DNA from: an uncultured Bacteroides sp.
GTDB taxonomy: Bacteria; Bacteroidota; Bacteroidia; Bacteroidales; Bacteroidaceae
Length of the DNA stretch: 64,000 bases
Direction of reading: 5' to 3'
Assembly (NCBI GenBank): GCA_902492205.1
Contig: CABUKU010000005.1
Span: forward strand, 62,001 to 126,000
The notes beneath the pieces were generated by a model that was given only the letters and a program-made list of their open reading frames with translations, was not told the DNA's origin and did no database searches. Each line of letters begins with the position of its first letter. Within the stretch, counting starts at the first letter, position 1. Shown here piece after piece: positions 16,466 to 24,619 of this stretch. The position numbers and the translations under genes are program-made.

Positions 16466-19231
16466 ATGAAAACAATCATATCCTTTCTTCTATCCTTCTT
16501 TCTACTATTTCCTTTAGGGGCAATAGAGATAACGAAAACAACCTGTGAAATGCAGGATTGCCCTTTGGCGCTTGATGCTGCACAACCGCGTTTCGGTTGG
16601 CAGATGCAGGATAGCAAACAAGGAACGATGCAATCTGCCTACCAACTTGAAGTATATTCTTGGAAGAATGGGAAGAAAGCATTGGTTTGGGATAGCGGAA
16701 AGGTTATTTCATCCCGGAGCCAGCTTGTTACTTATCAGGGCAGTGCACTTGAACCTGTAACTAAATATGTGTGGCGAGTTAAGGTTTGGGATGAAAACGG
16801 GAAACCGTCGGATTGGAGTAAAGAAAACGAGTTTCGCTTAGCTCCTGCTGCCGACTTCCTGAATGCCGAATGGATTGGTGCCATTACTCAAAAGGATGCT
16901 CATCTTCCTTATGGCCGTAAGTTTCACGGAACGGAAATAAAGAAACCCGAAGTGAAAGCACTTTGGGAAGCGGTAGATACATTAGCAAAGAAGAGTATTT
17001 ACTTGCGCCGTGCCTTTGCTGCGGAAAAAGAGATAAGCGATGCTACGGCTTATGTCTGTGGCTTGGGCTTTTACGAATTAACACTGAATGGTAAGAAAGT
17101 AGGCGATAGTGAGTTTGCCCCTTTGTGGAGTGATTACGATAAAACACTCTATTACAATGTATATGATGTGACTTCCGAGTTGCGTAGAGGAGAGAATGTT
17201 GCCGGGGTATTGTTGGGCAACGGCTTCTTTAATGAGCAGGGAGGGCGTTACCGCAAGTTGCAGATTACTTTCGGTGCACCGACATTGTTCTTCAAATTGG
17301 TAATTAATTATACCGACGGTACAAGTCGTGAAATACTTTCCGGCAAAGACTGGAAATACTCTTTCAGCCCTGTTACTTTCAATAGTATCTATGGTGGCGA
17401 AGATTATGATGCCCGTTTGGAACAGCCGGGATGGAATGTTCCCGGTTTTGATGATGCATCATGGCGTTCGGTAGTCATTCAAGACGCTCCGAAAGGCGTG
17501 TTGACTCCTCAATTGGCTGCTCCTGTGAAGATCATGGAACGTTATGGTATTCAATCTGTCGATAAACTGACGGATGAGGAAGTAACGGCAGCTTGTAAAT
17601 CGACTAAGCGTACAGTAGATCCTTCTGCTTTTGTTTTGGATATGGGACAGAACCTGGCAGGTTTTCCCGAAATAACTGTCCGTGGAAAGAAGGGACAGAA
17701 AGTAACGTTGATAGTTGCTGAGGCTTTGACCGATGAAGGAGCTGTGAACCAACGTCAGACAGGTCGCCAGCATTACTATGAATATACATTGAAAGGTGAT
17801 GGCGATGAAACTTGGCATCCCCGTTTCTCTTATTACGGTTTCCGCTACATTCAAGTGGAAGGTGCAGTGTTGAAAGGACAGAAGAATCCGAAGAAGCTGC
17901 CGGTATTGAAAGACATTAAATCATGTTTCGTGTATAATTCGGCTGCCGGTGTATCGACTTTTGAGACTTCGAATACCATATTCAATAATGCTCACCGATT
18001 GATTGGTAAGGCTGTCCGCAGCAACATGCAATCTGTGTTTACCGACTGTCCGCACCGCGAAAAACTCGGTTGGTTGGAACAGGTACATTTGAATGGTCCC
18101 GGTTTGTTTTATAACTATGACCTTACAGCTTATGCTCCCAAGATTATGCGTGATATGGCAGATGCACAGTCACAATACAGTAATGGAATGGTTCCTACCA
18201 CCGCCCCTCAATATGTAGTATTCGAGGGTAAGGGAATGGACGTTTTTGCCGATTCGCCGGAGTGGGGAAGCTCGATAGTTGTCCTTCCATTCATGTATTA
18301 TGACTACTATGGAGACAATTCCTTGATTGTGAACTACTATCGTAATATCCGTGCTTATGTGGATTATCTTTCTTCGCGTGCCGATAAGCATATTGTGTCA
18401 CACGGGTTGGGAGATTGGTATGATTATGGCGACTATCGTGCAGGTTTCTCACGCAATACTCCTGTGCCTTTGGTAGCTACTGCTCATTACTATATGGATA
18501 TTCAGTACTTGATAAAAGCTGCCCGCATGGTAAATAACAAGTATGACGAACAATATTATACCCGCTTGGCGGAAGATGTGAAAGAGGCATTCAATAAAGA
18601 GTTCTTCCATACAGAAACCCGTCAATATGGTACAGGCAGCCAGTGTTCCAATGCTTTGCCGTTATTCCTCGATATGGTTGATGCAAAGTATCGTGCGGAA
18701 GTATTAAATAATTTGGTAAAGGACATCAAAGCACATGGTAACCGTTTAACAACGGGCGATGTGGGGAATCGTTATCTGTTTCAGACTTTGGCACGCAACG
18801 GATTGGATGATTTGATGTACTTGATGCACAATCACGAAGAAGCTCCCGGTTACGGTTTTCAAGTAAAATTTGGAGCAACCACACTGACCGAACAATGGGA
18901 CCCCCGTCAAGGTTCTTCATGGAATCACTTTATGATGGGGCAGATAGACGAATGGTTCTTTGCTTCATTGGCAGGAATCAAACATGTTCCAAACGAACCC
19001 GGCTATCAACACTTGTTGATTGCTCCTAAAGCAACGGGCGATTTGAAACATGTAAAAGCATCTTACGAAATACTTTATGGAACGGTTTCTGTGGAGTGGA
19101 CGCATGAAAATGGTATATTTGCCCTTACTGTGAAAGTTCCCGTTAACTGCACTGCCGACATTCTTTTGCCGGGAGAGGACAAGGCAAGGGAAGTGAAAAG
19201 CGGAAAATATTCATTCAGCATTAAACTATGA
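16466..19231 (+). CDS. GH78 alpha-L-rhamnosidase
   Basis: About 921 residues from the ATG at 16466 (MKTIISFLLSFFLLF). The longer frame starting at 16433 would overlap the previous gene and spoil the signal peptide. The order is an N-terminal Fn3-like module (CPLALDAAQPRFGWQM), jelly-roll modules (YVCGLGFYELTLNGKKVGDS), then the (alpha/alpha)6 barrel with DCPHREKLGW (Asp527, general acid Glu532) and the base in GATTLTEQW (Glu809). It removes terminal rhamnose with inversion. Position and family match BT1019. The third acidic residue of the usual DxxxxE...D signature is replaced (LEQ instead of xGD). The stop codon overlaps the start of the GH28 gene by 4 bp, implying translational coupling. 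Confidence 0.9.
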   Translation: MKTIISFLLSFFLLFPLGAIEITKTTCEMQDCPLALDAAQPRFGWQMQDSKQGTMQSAYQLEVYSWKNGKKALVWDSGKVISSRSQLVTYQGSALEPVTKYVWRVKVWDENGKPSDWSKENEFRLAPAADFLNAEWIGAITQKDAHLPYGRKFHGTEIKKPEVKALWEAVDTLAKKSIYLRRAFAAEKEISDATAYVCGLGFYELTLNGKKVGDSEFAPLWSDYDKTLYYNVYDVTSELRRGENVAGVLLGNGFFNEQGGRYRKLQITFGAPTLFFKLVINYTDGTSREILSGKDWKYSFSPVTFNSIYGGEDYDARLEQPGWNVPGFDDASWRSVVIQDAPKGVLTPQLAAPVKIMERYGIQSVDKLTDEEVTAACKSTKRTVDPSAFVLDMGQNLAGFPEITVRGKKGQKVTLIVAEALTDEGAVNQRQTGRQHYYEYTLKGDGDETWHPRFSYYGFRYIQVEGAVLKGQKNPKKLPVLKDIKSCFVYNSAAGVSTFETSNTIFNNAHRLIGKAVRSNMQSVFTDCPHREKLGWLEQVHLNGPGLFYNYDLTAYAPKIMRDMADAQSQYSNGMVPTTAPQYVVFEGKGMDVFADSPEWGSSIVVLPFMYYDYYGDNSLIVNYYRNIRAYVDYLSSRADKHIVSHGLGDWYDYGDYRAGFSRNTPVPLVATAHYYMDIQYLIKAARMVNNKYDEQYYTRLAEDVKEAFNKEFFHTETRQYGTGSQCSNALPLFLDMVDAKYRAEVLNNLVKDIKAHGNRLTTGDVGNRYLFQTLARNGLDDLMYLMHNHEEAPGYGFQVKFGATTLTEQWDPRQGSSWNHFMMGQIDEWFFASLAGIKHVPNEPGYQHLLIAPKATGDLKHVKASYEILYGTVSVEWTHENGIFALTVKVPVNCTADILLPGEDKAREVKSGKYSFSIKL

Positions 19232-20571
19232 ACAATATGAAATTACAGAGATTGACCTTATTCGTTGTGTGTATGTTATCGGTGTTTACCCTTCGTGCCG
19301 AGCGTGTGGATATGCTCAAAGCAGGAGCGAAAGCCGATGGCAAGAAACTGAACACGGTTTTGATTAATAATACGATTACCCGTCTGAACGCTGCGGGAGG
19401 AGGAACCCTTTATTTCCCTGCCGGGACATATCTCACCGGGGCTGTAAAGCTAAAGAGTAATATTACCATAGAACTCGAAGTCGGGGCTACTCTCTTGTTC
19501 TCCGATAATTTTGAGGATTATCTTCCTTTCGTGGAAGTACGTCACGAAGGAGTGATGATGAATAGCTTTTGTCCGCTTCTCTATGCCGTAGATGCCGAGA
19601 ATATTACCATTAAAGGTGAAGGTACTTTGAACGGGCAAGGCAAGAAGTGGTGGACTGAGTTCTTCCGCATTCTCGTGGATTTGAAAGACAACGGTATGCG
19701 CGAGCTGAATAAGTACCAACCTATGTGGGAAAAGGCAAACGATGTGAAGTCTCTTTATGCCGAAACCAATGAAGATTGGCACAGTACATTGCAGCGCCGT
19801 TTCTTCCGTCCGCCGTTCATTCAGCCTATTCGCTGTAAGAACTTCCGGGTGGAAGGAGTGAAAATAATTAATTCACCGTTCTGGACTGTGAATCCGGAGT
19901 TCTGCGATAATGTAACGGTGAAAGGTATTACTATCCATAACGTTCCCTCTCCCAATACCGACGGTATCAATCCCGAATCTTGCAAGAATGTACACATCAG
20001 TGATTGTCACATTTCGGTGGGCGATGACTGCATCACCATAAAGTCGGGGCGTGACATGCAGGCACGCAAGTTGGGTGTGCCTTGTGAAAATATTACCATA
20101 ACAAACTGCACGATGCTCAGCGGTCACGGTGGTGTGGTTATAGGCAGTGAAATGAGTGGCGGAGTGAAAAAGGTGACTATCAGTAATTGTGTGTTTGACG
20201 GTACAGACCGCGGCATCCGTTTAAAGTCGACTCGCGGACGCGGTGGAGTGGTGGAAGACATCCGTGTAAGTAATATCGTGATGAGTAATATCAAACAGGA
20301 AGCTGTGGTGTTCAATCTTAAATATAGCAAGATGCCTGCGGAAGCAAAGAGTGAACGCACTCCCGAATTCCGTAACATCTACGTTTCCGGTCTGACTGTA
20401 CGTGATGTGAAGACTCCCATTAAGATAGTGGGCTTGGAAGAAGCTCCGATTGAAGGTATCGTATTGCGTGACATCGACGTGATAAATGCCAGTGATAAAT
20501 GTGTTTTTGAAGATTGCAAGAATATAAAATTAGAAAACGTCTATGTAGACGGTAAAGAAGTGAAACTATGA
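19228..20571 (+). CDS. GH28 polygalacturonase/exo-galacturonidase
   Basis: A 447-residue right-handed beta-helix enzyme that hydrolyses alpha-1,4-galacturonic acid linkages. A signal peptide ends near TLRAE (about 24). All classical GH28 motifs are present in order: NTDGINPESC, SVGDDCITIKSG (the paired catalytic aspartates), SGHGGVVIGSE (His) and DRGIRLKSTRGRGG (the substrate-binding RLK). A long N-terminal helix pair (KYQPMWEKANDVKSLY) is typical of Bacteroides exo-acting members. It corresponds to BT1018. It overlaps the preceding GH78 and the following esterase by 4 bp at each end, so the three are one translational unit. Confidence 0.93.
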   Translation: MNNMKLQRLTLFVVCMLSVFTLRAERVDMLKAGAKADGKKLNTVLINNTITRLNAAGGGTLYFPAGTYLTGAVKLKSNITIELEVGATLLFSDNFEDYLPFVEVRHEGVMMNSFCPLLYAVDAENITIKGEGTLNGQGKKWWTEFFRILVDLKDNGMRELNKYQPMWEKANDVKSLYAETNEDWHSTLQRRFFRPPFIQPIRCKNFRVEGVKIINSPFWTVNPEFCDNVTVKGITIHNVPSPNTDGINPESCKNVHISDCHISVGDDCITIKSGRDMQARKLGVPCENITITNCTMLSGHGGVVIGSEMSGGVKKVTISNCVFDGTDRGIRLKSTRGRGGVVEDIRVSNIVMSNIKQEAVVFNLKYSKMPAEAKSERTPEFRNIYVSGLTVRDVKTPIKIVGLEEAPIEGIVLRDIDVINASDKCVFEDCKNIKLENVYVDGKEVKL

Positions 20572-22532
20572 AAAAGATATTGCTCCCTTTGTTGTTTGCC
20601 TGCACCACTGTTGGACATGCACAGCAACTTACTTACGAAAATCAGTTTGCCCGTCCATTGAGTGACGTGTTAAAAGAAATATCTGCCCGTTTCGATATTC
20701 GCTTGAAGTACGACATTGATACAGTGGGTAAAGTCTTGCCTTATGCCGATTTCCGCATTCGCCCTTACTCCGTTGAGGAAACATTGAATAATGTACTCGC
20801 CCCGTTTGATTATAAGTTTGTGAAGCAGAAAGGCAATCTGTATAAACTGAAAGCGTATGAATATGCACGTCGCACGGATGCCGACGGGGAAAAACTGTTG
20901 ACTTATCTCAGCAGTAAATACAGCGACAAAGCAAGTTGGGAGCAACGCAAGGAGTGTTTGCGCAAGGAAGTACGCGGAAAACTCGGATTGGATGCTTTGT
21001 GGAGCAAGAAAGTTGCCGATGCAAAACCTATCCTCTCCAAGATAAGGAAGTTCGATGGTTACACAGTTCAGAACTTCGCACTCGAAACCTTGCCGGGATT
21101 GTATGTCTGCGGTTCTATCTATACTCCCGCTTCCAAAGGAAAACATGCTTTGATTATCTGTCCCAACGGTCACTTTGGTGACGGACGTTACCGCACCGAC
21201 CAGCAACAGCGTATGGGAACACTTGCCCGTATGGGAGCCGTTTGTGTGGATTACGACCTTTTCGGTTGGGGTGAATCCGAGCTGCAAGTAGGCTCTGCTG
21301 CCCATCGTAGCAGTGCGGCTCATGTTATTCAGGCTATGAACGGCCTATCCATTCTTGATTATATGCTTACCCGTAAAGATATAGATACTGCTCGTATCGG
21401 TGTAAACGGAGGTTCGGGCGGAGGAACACAAACCGTGTTGCTTACTGCACTCGACGACCGTTTCACTGCGGCTGCTCCAACGGTCAGCCTTGCATCCCAC
21501 TTCGACGGGGGCTGTCCTTGTGAGAGTGGAATGCCTGTTCAGTTGGCTTGCGGCGGAACTTGCAATGCCGAACTGGCTGCCATGTTTGCTCCGCGCCCTC
21601 AATTAATTATTTCCGATGGTGGTGACTGGACTGCAAGTGTGCCCGCTTTGGAATATCCTTATCTTCAACGTGTTTATGGTTTCTATGGAGCAACCGATAA
21701 GGTGAGCAATGTACACCTTCCGAAAGAAAAGCACGATTTCGGTCCCAATAAGCGTAATGCCGTGTATGAGTTCTTTGCTTCTGTATTCGGCTTGAATAAA
21801 AAGATGTGGGACGAAAGTAAAGTCACCATTGAACCACATAGTGCCATGTACAGCTTTGGTGAAAAAGGTGAATTGATGCCACAAACCGCTATCCGTTCTT
21901 TTAACCAATTGGCGGAATACTTTGATAAGAAGCTCTATTCGCAAATAAAATCGGATGCACAGTTAGAGAAGAAAGCTGCCGACTGGGTGGCATCCCTCAA
22001 TTTGGATGATGATAAGAAAGCCGGTTTTGCAACCACAGTTATTTACAATCATCTTCGCAAAGTGCGTGATTGGCACAATGAACATCCTTACTCAACCGTT
22101 CCCGAAGGTATAAATCCGTTGACAGGCAAACCTTTGAGCAAACTCGACCGTGAAATGATTGCCGACTCTTCCATGCCGAAGTCCGTTCACGAAACATTGA
22201 TGAAAGGATTACGCCGTGTGCTGACCGAAGAACAAGTGGAAGCCATTCTCGATAAATATACCGTAGGCAAAGTGGCATTTACCCTGAAAGGCTATCAGGC
22301 AATCGTTCCTAACATGACGGAAGAGGAAACGGCTTTTGTATTGGAGCAGTTGAAGCTTGCCCGTGAACAGGCTGTGGACTACAAGAACATGAAACAAATT
22401 TCTGCTGTATTTGAGATATACAAAACCAAGTGCGAACAGTATTTCAACGAGCACGGACGCAGTTGGCGACAGATGTTCAAAGACTATGTGAACAAGCGTA
22501 AGGCTGAAAAAGCAGCAGCAAACAAGAAATAA
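20568..22532 (+). CDS. Pectin esterase, CE19-like (BT1017-like), with STN-like and DUF3826-like modules
   Basis: A 654-residue exported esterase. After a signal peptide (to about GHAQ, 19), residues 20-100 resemble an STN/secretin short domain (LSDVLKEISARFDIRLKYD, then VEETLNNVLAPFDYKF). The central alpha/beta-hydrolase has the nucleophile elbow NGGSGGG with Ser283, a candidate acid-base pair around DGGDWTAS, and His389 in EKHDFG. The last 180 or so residues resemble the free-standing DUF3826 protein encoded at 10819. BT1017, which it resembles by position and length, founded esterase family CE19 and removes methyl esters from galacturonic acid in RG-II. It is the last gene of its operon, followed by two hairpins. 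The domain combination is unusual for an esterase. Confidence 0.82.
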   Translation: MKKILLPLLFACTTVGHAQQLTYENQFARPLSDVLKEISARFDIRLKYDIDTVGKVLPYADFRIRPYSVEETLNNVLAPFDYKFVKQKGNLYKLKAYEYARRTDADGEKLLTYLSSKYSDKASWEQRKECLRKEVRGKLGLDALWSKKVADAKPILSKIRKFDGYTVQNFALETLPGLYVCGSIYTPASKGKHALIICPNGHFGDGRYRTDQQQRMGTLARMGAVCVDYDLFGWGESELQVGSAAHRSSAAHVIQAMNGLSILDYMLTRKDIDTARIGVNGGSGGGTQTVLLTALDDRFTAAAPTVSLASHFDGGCPCESGMPVQLACGGTCNAELAAMFAPRPQLIISDGGDWTASVPALEYPYLQRVYGFYGATDKVSNVHLPKEKHDFGPNKRNAVYEFFASVFGLNKKMWDESKVTIEPHSAMYSFGEKGELMPQTAIRSFNQLAEYFDKKLYSQIKSDAQLEKKAADWVASLNLDDDKKAGFATTVIYNHLRKVRDWHNEHPYSTVPEGINPLTGKPLSKLDREMIADSSMPKSVHETLMKGLRRVLTEEQVEAILDKYTVGKVAFTLKGYQAIVPNMTEEETAFVLEQLKLAREQAVDYKNMKQISAVFEIYKTKCEQYFNEHGRSWRQMFKDYVNKRKAEKAAANKK

Positions 22533-22578
22533 CATATTCCCCTTTCAGTCGTTTCAGCCGAAACTGAAACGCTTTACA

Positions 22579-22636
22579 GCAAGTGAATGCAGATGAAAGC
22601 ACCACCCTAAAAAGTGCTTTCATCTGCATTCATTGC
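22579..22636 (+). terminator. Long hairpin after the esterase gene
   Basis: The left arm 22579-22602 and right arm 22614-22636 pair over 23 bases with one bulged base; the loop is 11 bases. The core GCAGATGAAAGCAC recurs almost unchanged in the hairpin at 24443-24481, so the two hairpins bracket the NVEALA/propeller pair. There is no strong T-run directly after the stem. Confidence 0.6.
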
Positions 22637-22738
22637 TTTCAGCCGGTTTTAACTACTTCAACATTAAACATTTTCTTGCTCAACGTTAACTTGTTTCTTT
22701 GGGACGAGTAAGTCTCTCCATGCTTGCATCTAAGTAAC

Positions 22739-22818
22739 TTGACAATTGTCAATTATATACTTGACAGCCGTCAATTAATAACTTGACAGATGTCAATTAA
22801 TAACTTGACAGCTGTCAA
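22739..22818. repeat. Array B: four TTGACA-nn-TGTCAA palindromes at 22-bp period
   Basis: The 14-bp palindromes start at 22739, 22761, 22783 and 22805: TTGACAATTGTCAA, TTGACAGCCGTCAA, TTGACAGATGTCAA and TTGACAGCTGTCAA. The spacers are 8 bp (TTATATAC, TTAATAAC, TTAATAAC). The two central bases vary while the arms hold. The array outline is itself symmetric (AGTAACTTGACA ... TGTCAAGTTACT). With 22 bp equal to about two helical turns, all palindromes face the same side of the helix. Confidence 0.85.
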
Positions 22819-22976
22819 GTTACTAAAGTGTTGATATGGGCGACTTTAACTCACAGCATAAAATGGCTTATTTATACTGTGTAAATGGGTTGATACGGAG
22901 TAGGAATTTTGATAAAAAGCATGTAAATCTTAGAATTTTCTTAGAATATAAATTATAATATCAGTGTATTTTAAGT

Positions 22977-22984
22977 TATTTTTG
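22977..22984 (+). promoter_or_regulatory. -7 promoter element upstream of the NVEALA gene
   Basis: TATTTTTG matches TAnnTTTG. It lies about 110 bases before the ATG at 23096 and 160 bases after array B. Confidence 0.5.
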
Positions 22985-23095
22985 TACCATAACATAAAAA
23001 ATATTCTGGATAATAACTTTAAAAAGAAAGGAGGCTATGGGTGAAAATTAGTTTAATTGAATCTATTACTGAGTATTAAAAAACTATTTACCATT

Positions 23096-23389
23096 ATGAA
23101 AACAAAGTTGATTTTTATGATTTTTGTAGTTGCTGTTGTAGCAATAGGATATAATGTTTATACACAAAATAGTAGAAAAAATCTATCTATTTTAGTATTA
23201 GACAATATAGAAGCGTTAGCAAATGATGAAGCAGAAGCATATTCATGTACTATTACTCGTGATTGTGGAACTGGGAATACTGTTAGCTGTACTGGAGAGA
23301 AAAAATGTGAATTTGTAACAGGAGCTCTTGGAAGTTTATTAAGCGGAAAGGGGGTAAGATGCGATGGACATGTAACATGGTGTCCATGA
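23096..23389 (+). CDS. NVEALA-domain small secreted cysteine-rich protein
   Basis: A 97-residue protein from the ATG at 23096 (MKTKLIFMIFVVAVVAIGYNVY). An in-frame start at 23057 would put 13 polar residues before the signal and is less likely. After the signal or anchor comes DNIEALANDEAEA, a clear variant of the NVEALA motif that names this Bacteroidales family. Then follows a small domain with six cysteines (SCTITRDCG, SCTGEKKCE, RCDGH, WCP), which suggests three disulphides in the periplasm or outside. The function of the family is unknown to me. It is paired with the beta-propeller lipoprotein 25 bp downstream, a recurring partnership. It interrupts the pectin enzyme genes and is probably an accessory insertion. 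Confidence 0.8.
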   Translation: MKTKLIFMIFVVAVVAIGYNVYTQNSRKNLSILVLDNIEALANDEAEAYSCTITRDCGTGNTVSCTGEKKCEFVTGALGSLLSGKGVRCDGHVTWCP

Positions 23390-23414
23390 TATTAATTATT
23401 TTAAATGGATATTT

Positions 23415-24395
23415 ATGAGTAAAATTTCAATTCTACTATATGCACTGTTATTGTTCAGTAGTTGTGCTGACAAACTTCCGAAAGTGAATGTAAAAAGAGA
23501 AAAGGGAATTGATGTGTTGGCCGACTCAATCTATTTCTCGGATTTGAGGTGTCTGACTTTACAAGATGGTAAATTGTTTATTTCTAATGTATCTGATGAT
23601 CAAATTATTTGTTTAGATCGAGATTTGGCATTAGTTACTATATTGGGAAAAAAGGGGCAAGGTCCCGGTGAACTACTTGGAATAAGTCAGTATGCTATAA
23701 AAGATTCTTCATTGGTTGTTCTAAATGGGGGGAATAATAGAATCAATATCTATAATACAGATAATGCGTTGATGAAAGAATATTCGTTGGGCAATAATGT
23801 GATTCGATTTCATACAGCATATCGGTTTGGATTTGATGGTAAGCAACTTATCGGGTGTTCATCCTTGGCAGAAACTCCATTGGCTACTTATAATCTTGAC
23901 ACGGGTGAACAGACCTTTTGGGGAGAAGGATATAAATTTCATTTGGCAGTTCAGTCGGTTGTGAGGAATGGTCGGCATACGTGCCTGTATGAGAATACTT
24001 ATATTTCCGTTTCTGATAATATGCCTTACATTGAAGTTTATGATGCAAACAGTCATATGCTTATTAATAAGTATGACTATTCACAGATAGATAATGTAAA
24101 GAAATCTTTGAAAGCCATTGAAAAAAGGAAAAACGAAGCCAGTAATTCCTATCAGATTATTTGTGATGACATATATGTTGCCAATGGGCATCTTTATCTT
24201 TTATTTGCAAATATCGTTGGTTCATATCATGTTAATGAAATAATTGAGTTTGAATTGAATCCACAAATTAATCCGATATCAATCATAAAACTGCCGGGAG
24301 AGATTTATTCTTCTTTTTGTGTGTCCGATTCGCTTCTTTATGCTTATAACAGCTATAATAATATTTTAGAGAAGTTTGTAATGACTTACAAGTGA
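23415..24395 (+). CDS. 6-bladed beta-propeller (TolB/NHL-like) lipoprotein, NVEALA partner
   Basis: A 326-residue protein with a lipobox LLFSSC (Cys about 16), hence lipid-anchored. The mature part consists of repeated short beta-strand units typical of six-bladed propellers of the kind annotated next to NVEALA genes: LRCLTLQDGKLFISNVSDDQIICLD, LGKKGQGPGELLGISQYA and YAYNSYNNILEKF. GKKGQGPGE is a characteristic blade signature. No catalytic residues are identifiable and the ligand is unknown. It is codirectional with the NVEALA gene (25-bp gap) and followed by a hairpin at 24443-24481, so the pair forms its own transcription unit. Confidence 0.75.
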   Translation: MSKISILLYALLLFSSCADKLPKVNVKREKGIDVLADSIYFSDLRCLTLQDGKLFISNVSDDQIICLDRDLALVTILGKKGQGPGELLGISQYAIKDSSLVVLNGGNNRINIYNTDNALMKEYSLGNNVIRFHTAYRFGFDGKQLIGCSSLAETPLATYNLDTGEQTFWGEGYKFHLAVQSVVRNGRHTCLYENTYISVSDNMPYIEVYDANSHMLINKYDYSQIDNVKKSLKAIEKRKNEASNSYQIICDDIYVANGHLYLLFANIVGSYHVNEIIEFELNPQINPISIIKLPGEIYSSFCVSDSLLYAYNSYNNILEKFVMTYK

Positions 24396-24442
24396 TTGTA
24401 TTTGCAGATTTTATACTAATTGAAATCCTGAAAGCACTGAAA

Positions 24443-24481
24443 GCAGATGAAAGCAGAAAAAGGGTGTCTGCTTTCATCTGT
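24443..24481 (+). terminator. Hairpin after the propeller gene
   Basis: GCAGATGAAAGCAGA (24443-24457) pairs with TCTGCTTTCATCTGT (24467-24481). It shares its core with the hairpin at 22579-22636. No T-run follows, so it may be a repeat element and not a strong terminator. Confidence 0.5.
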
Positions 24482-24592
24482 AACTGTTTATGACAGACAG
24501 TTTCCGCAAAGTCTGGAAGGAATGAAAGCGTGTTTCGAATTATTCTTCCGAATATGGGTACAAAGCCCGATAGCAAACGTCTTTACTTTGAT

Positions 24593-24600
24593 GATAATAT
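24593..24600 (+). promoter_or_regulatory. Possible -7 element for the GH95 operon
   Basis: TTACTTTG differs from TAnnTTTG at one position and lies 20 bases before the ATG at 24620. It also argues against the in-frame upstream start at 24530. Confidence 0.35.
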
Positions 24601-24619
24601 CGAAATAACAGACGATTCT

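Larger units (their letters stand above)
22533..23095. other. 563-bp spacer with hairpins, 22-bp array and promoter
   Basis: No gene was recognised. It contains a small hairpin (22550-22571), a long terminator-like hairpin (22579-22636), the four-unit 22-bp array B (22739-22818) and a -7 element (22977-22984). AT-rich sequence without visible structure fills 22850-22975. Confidence 0.6.

Noticed and set aside
20568..20870. STN-like N-terminus of the esterase as evidence for a gene fusion artefact or wrong start
   Set aside because: A signal peptide precedes it in the same frame, the start overlaps the GH28 stop by 4 bp like its neighbour, and there is no internal start with a signal peptide before the hydrolase domain.
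22739..22810. TTGACA motifs as -35 promoter boxes
   Set aside because: Bacteroides primary sigma uses TTTG/TAnnTTTG elements. The TTGACA copies are halves of palindromes and no matching -10 box stands at 17 bp.
22739..22818. Interpretation of the 22-bp arrays as a CRISPR array
   Set aside because: The period is far too short, there are no unique spacers between identical repeats, and no cas genes are nearby.
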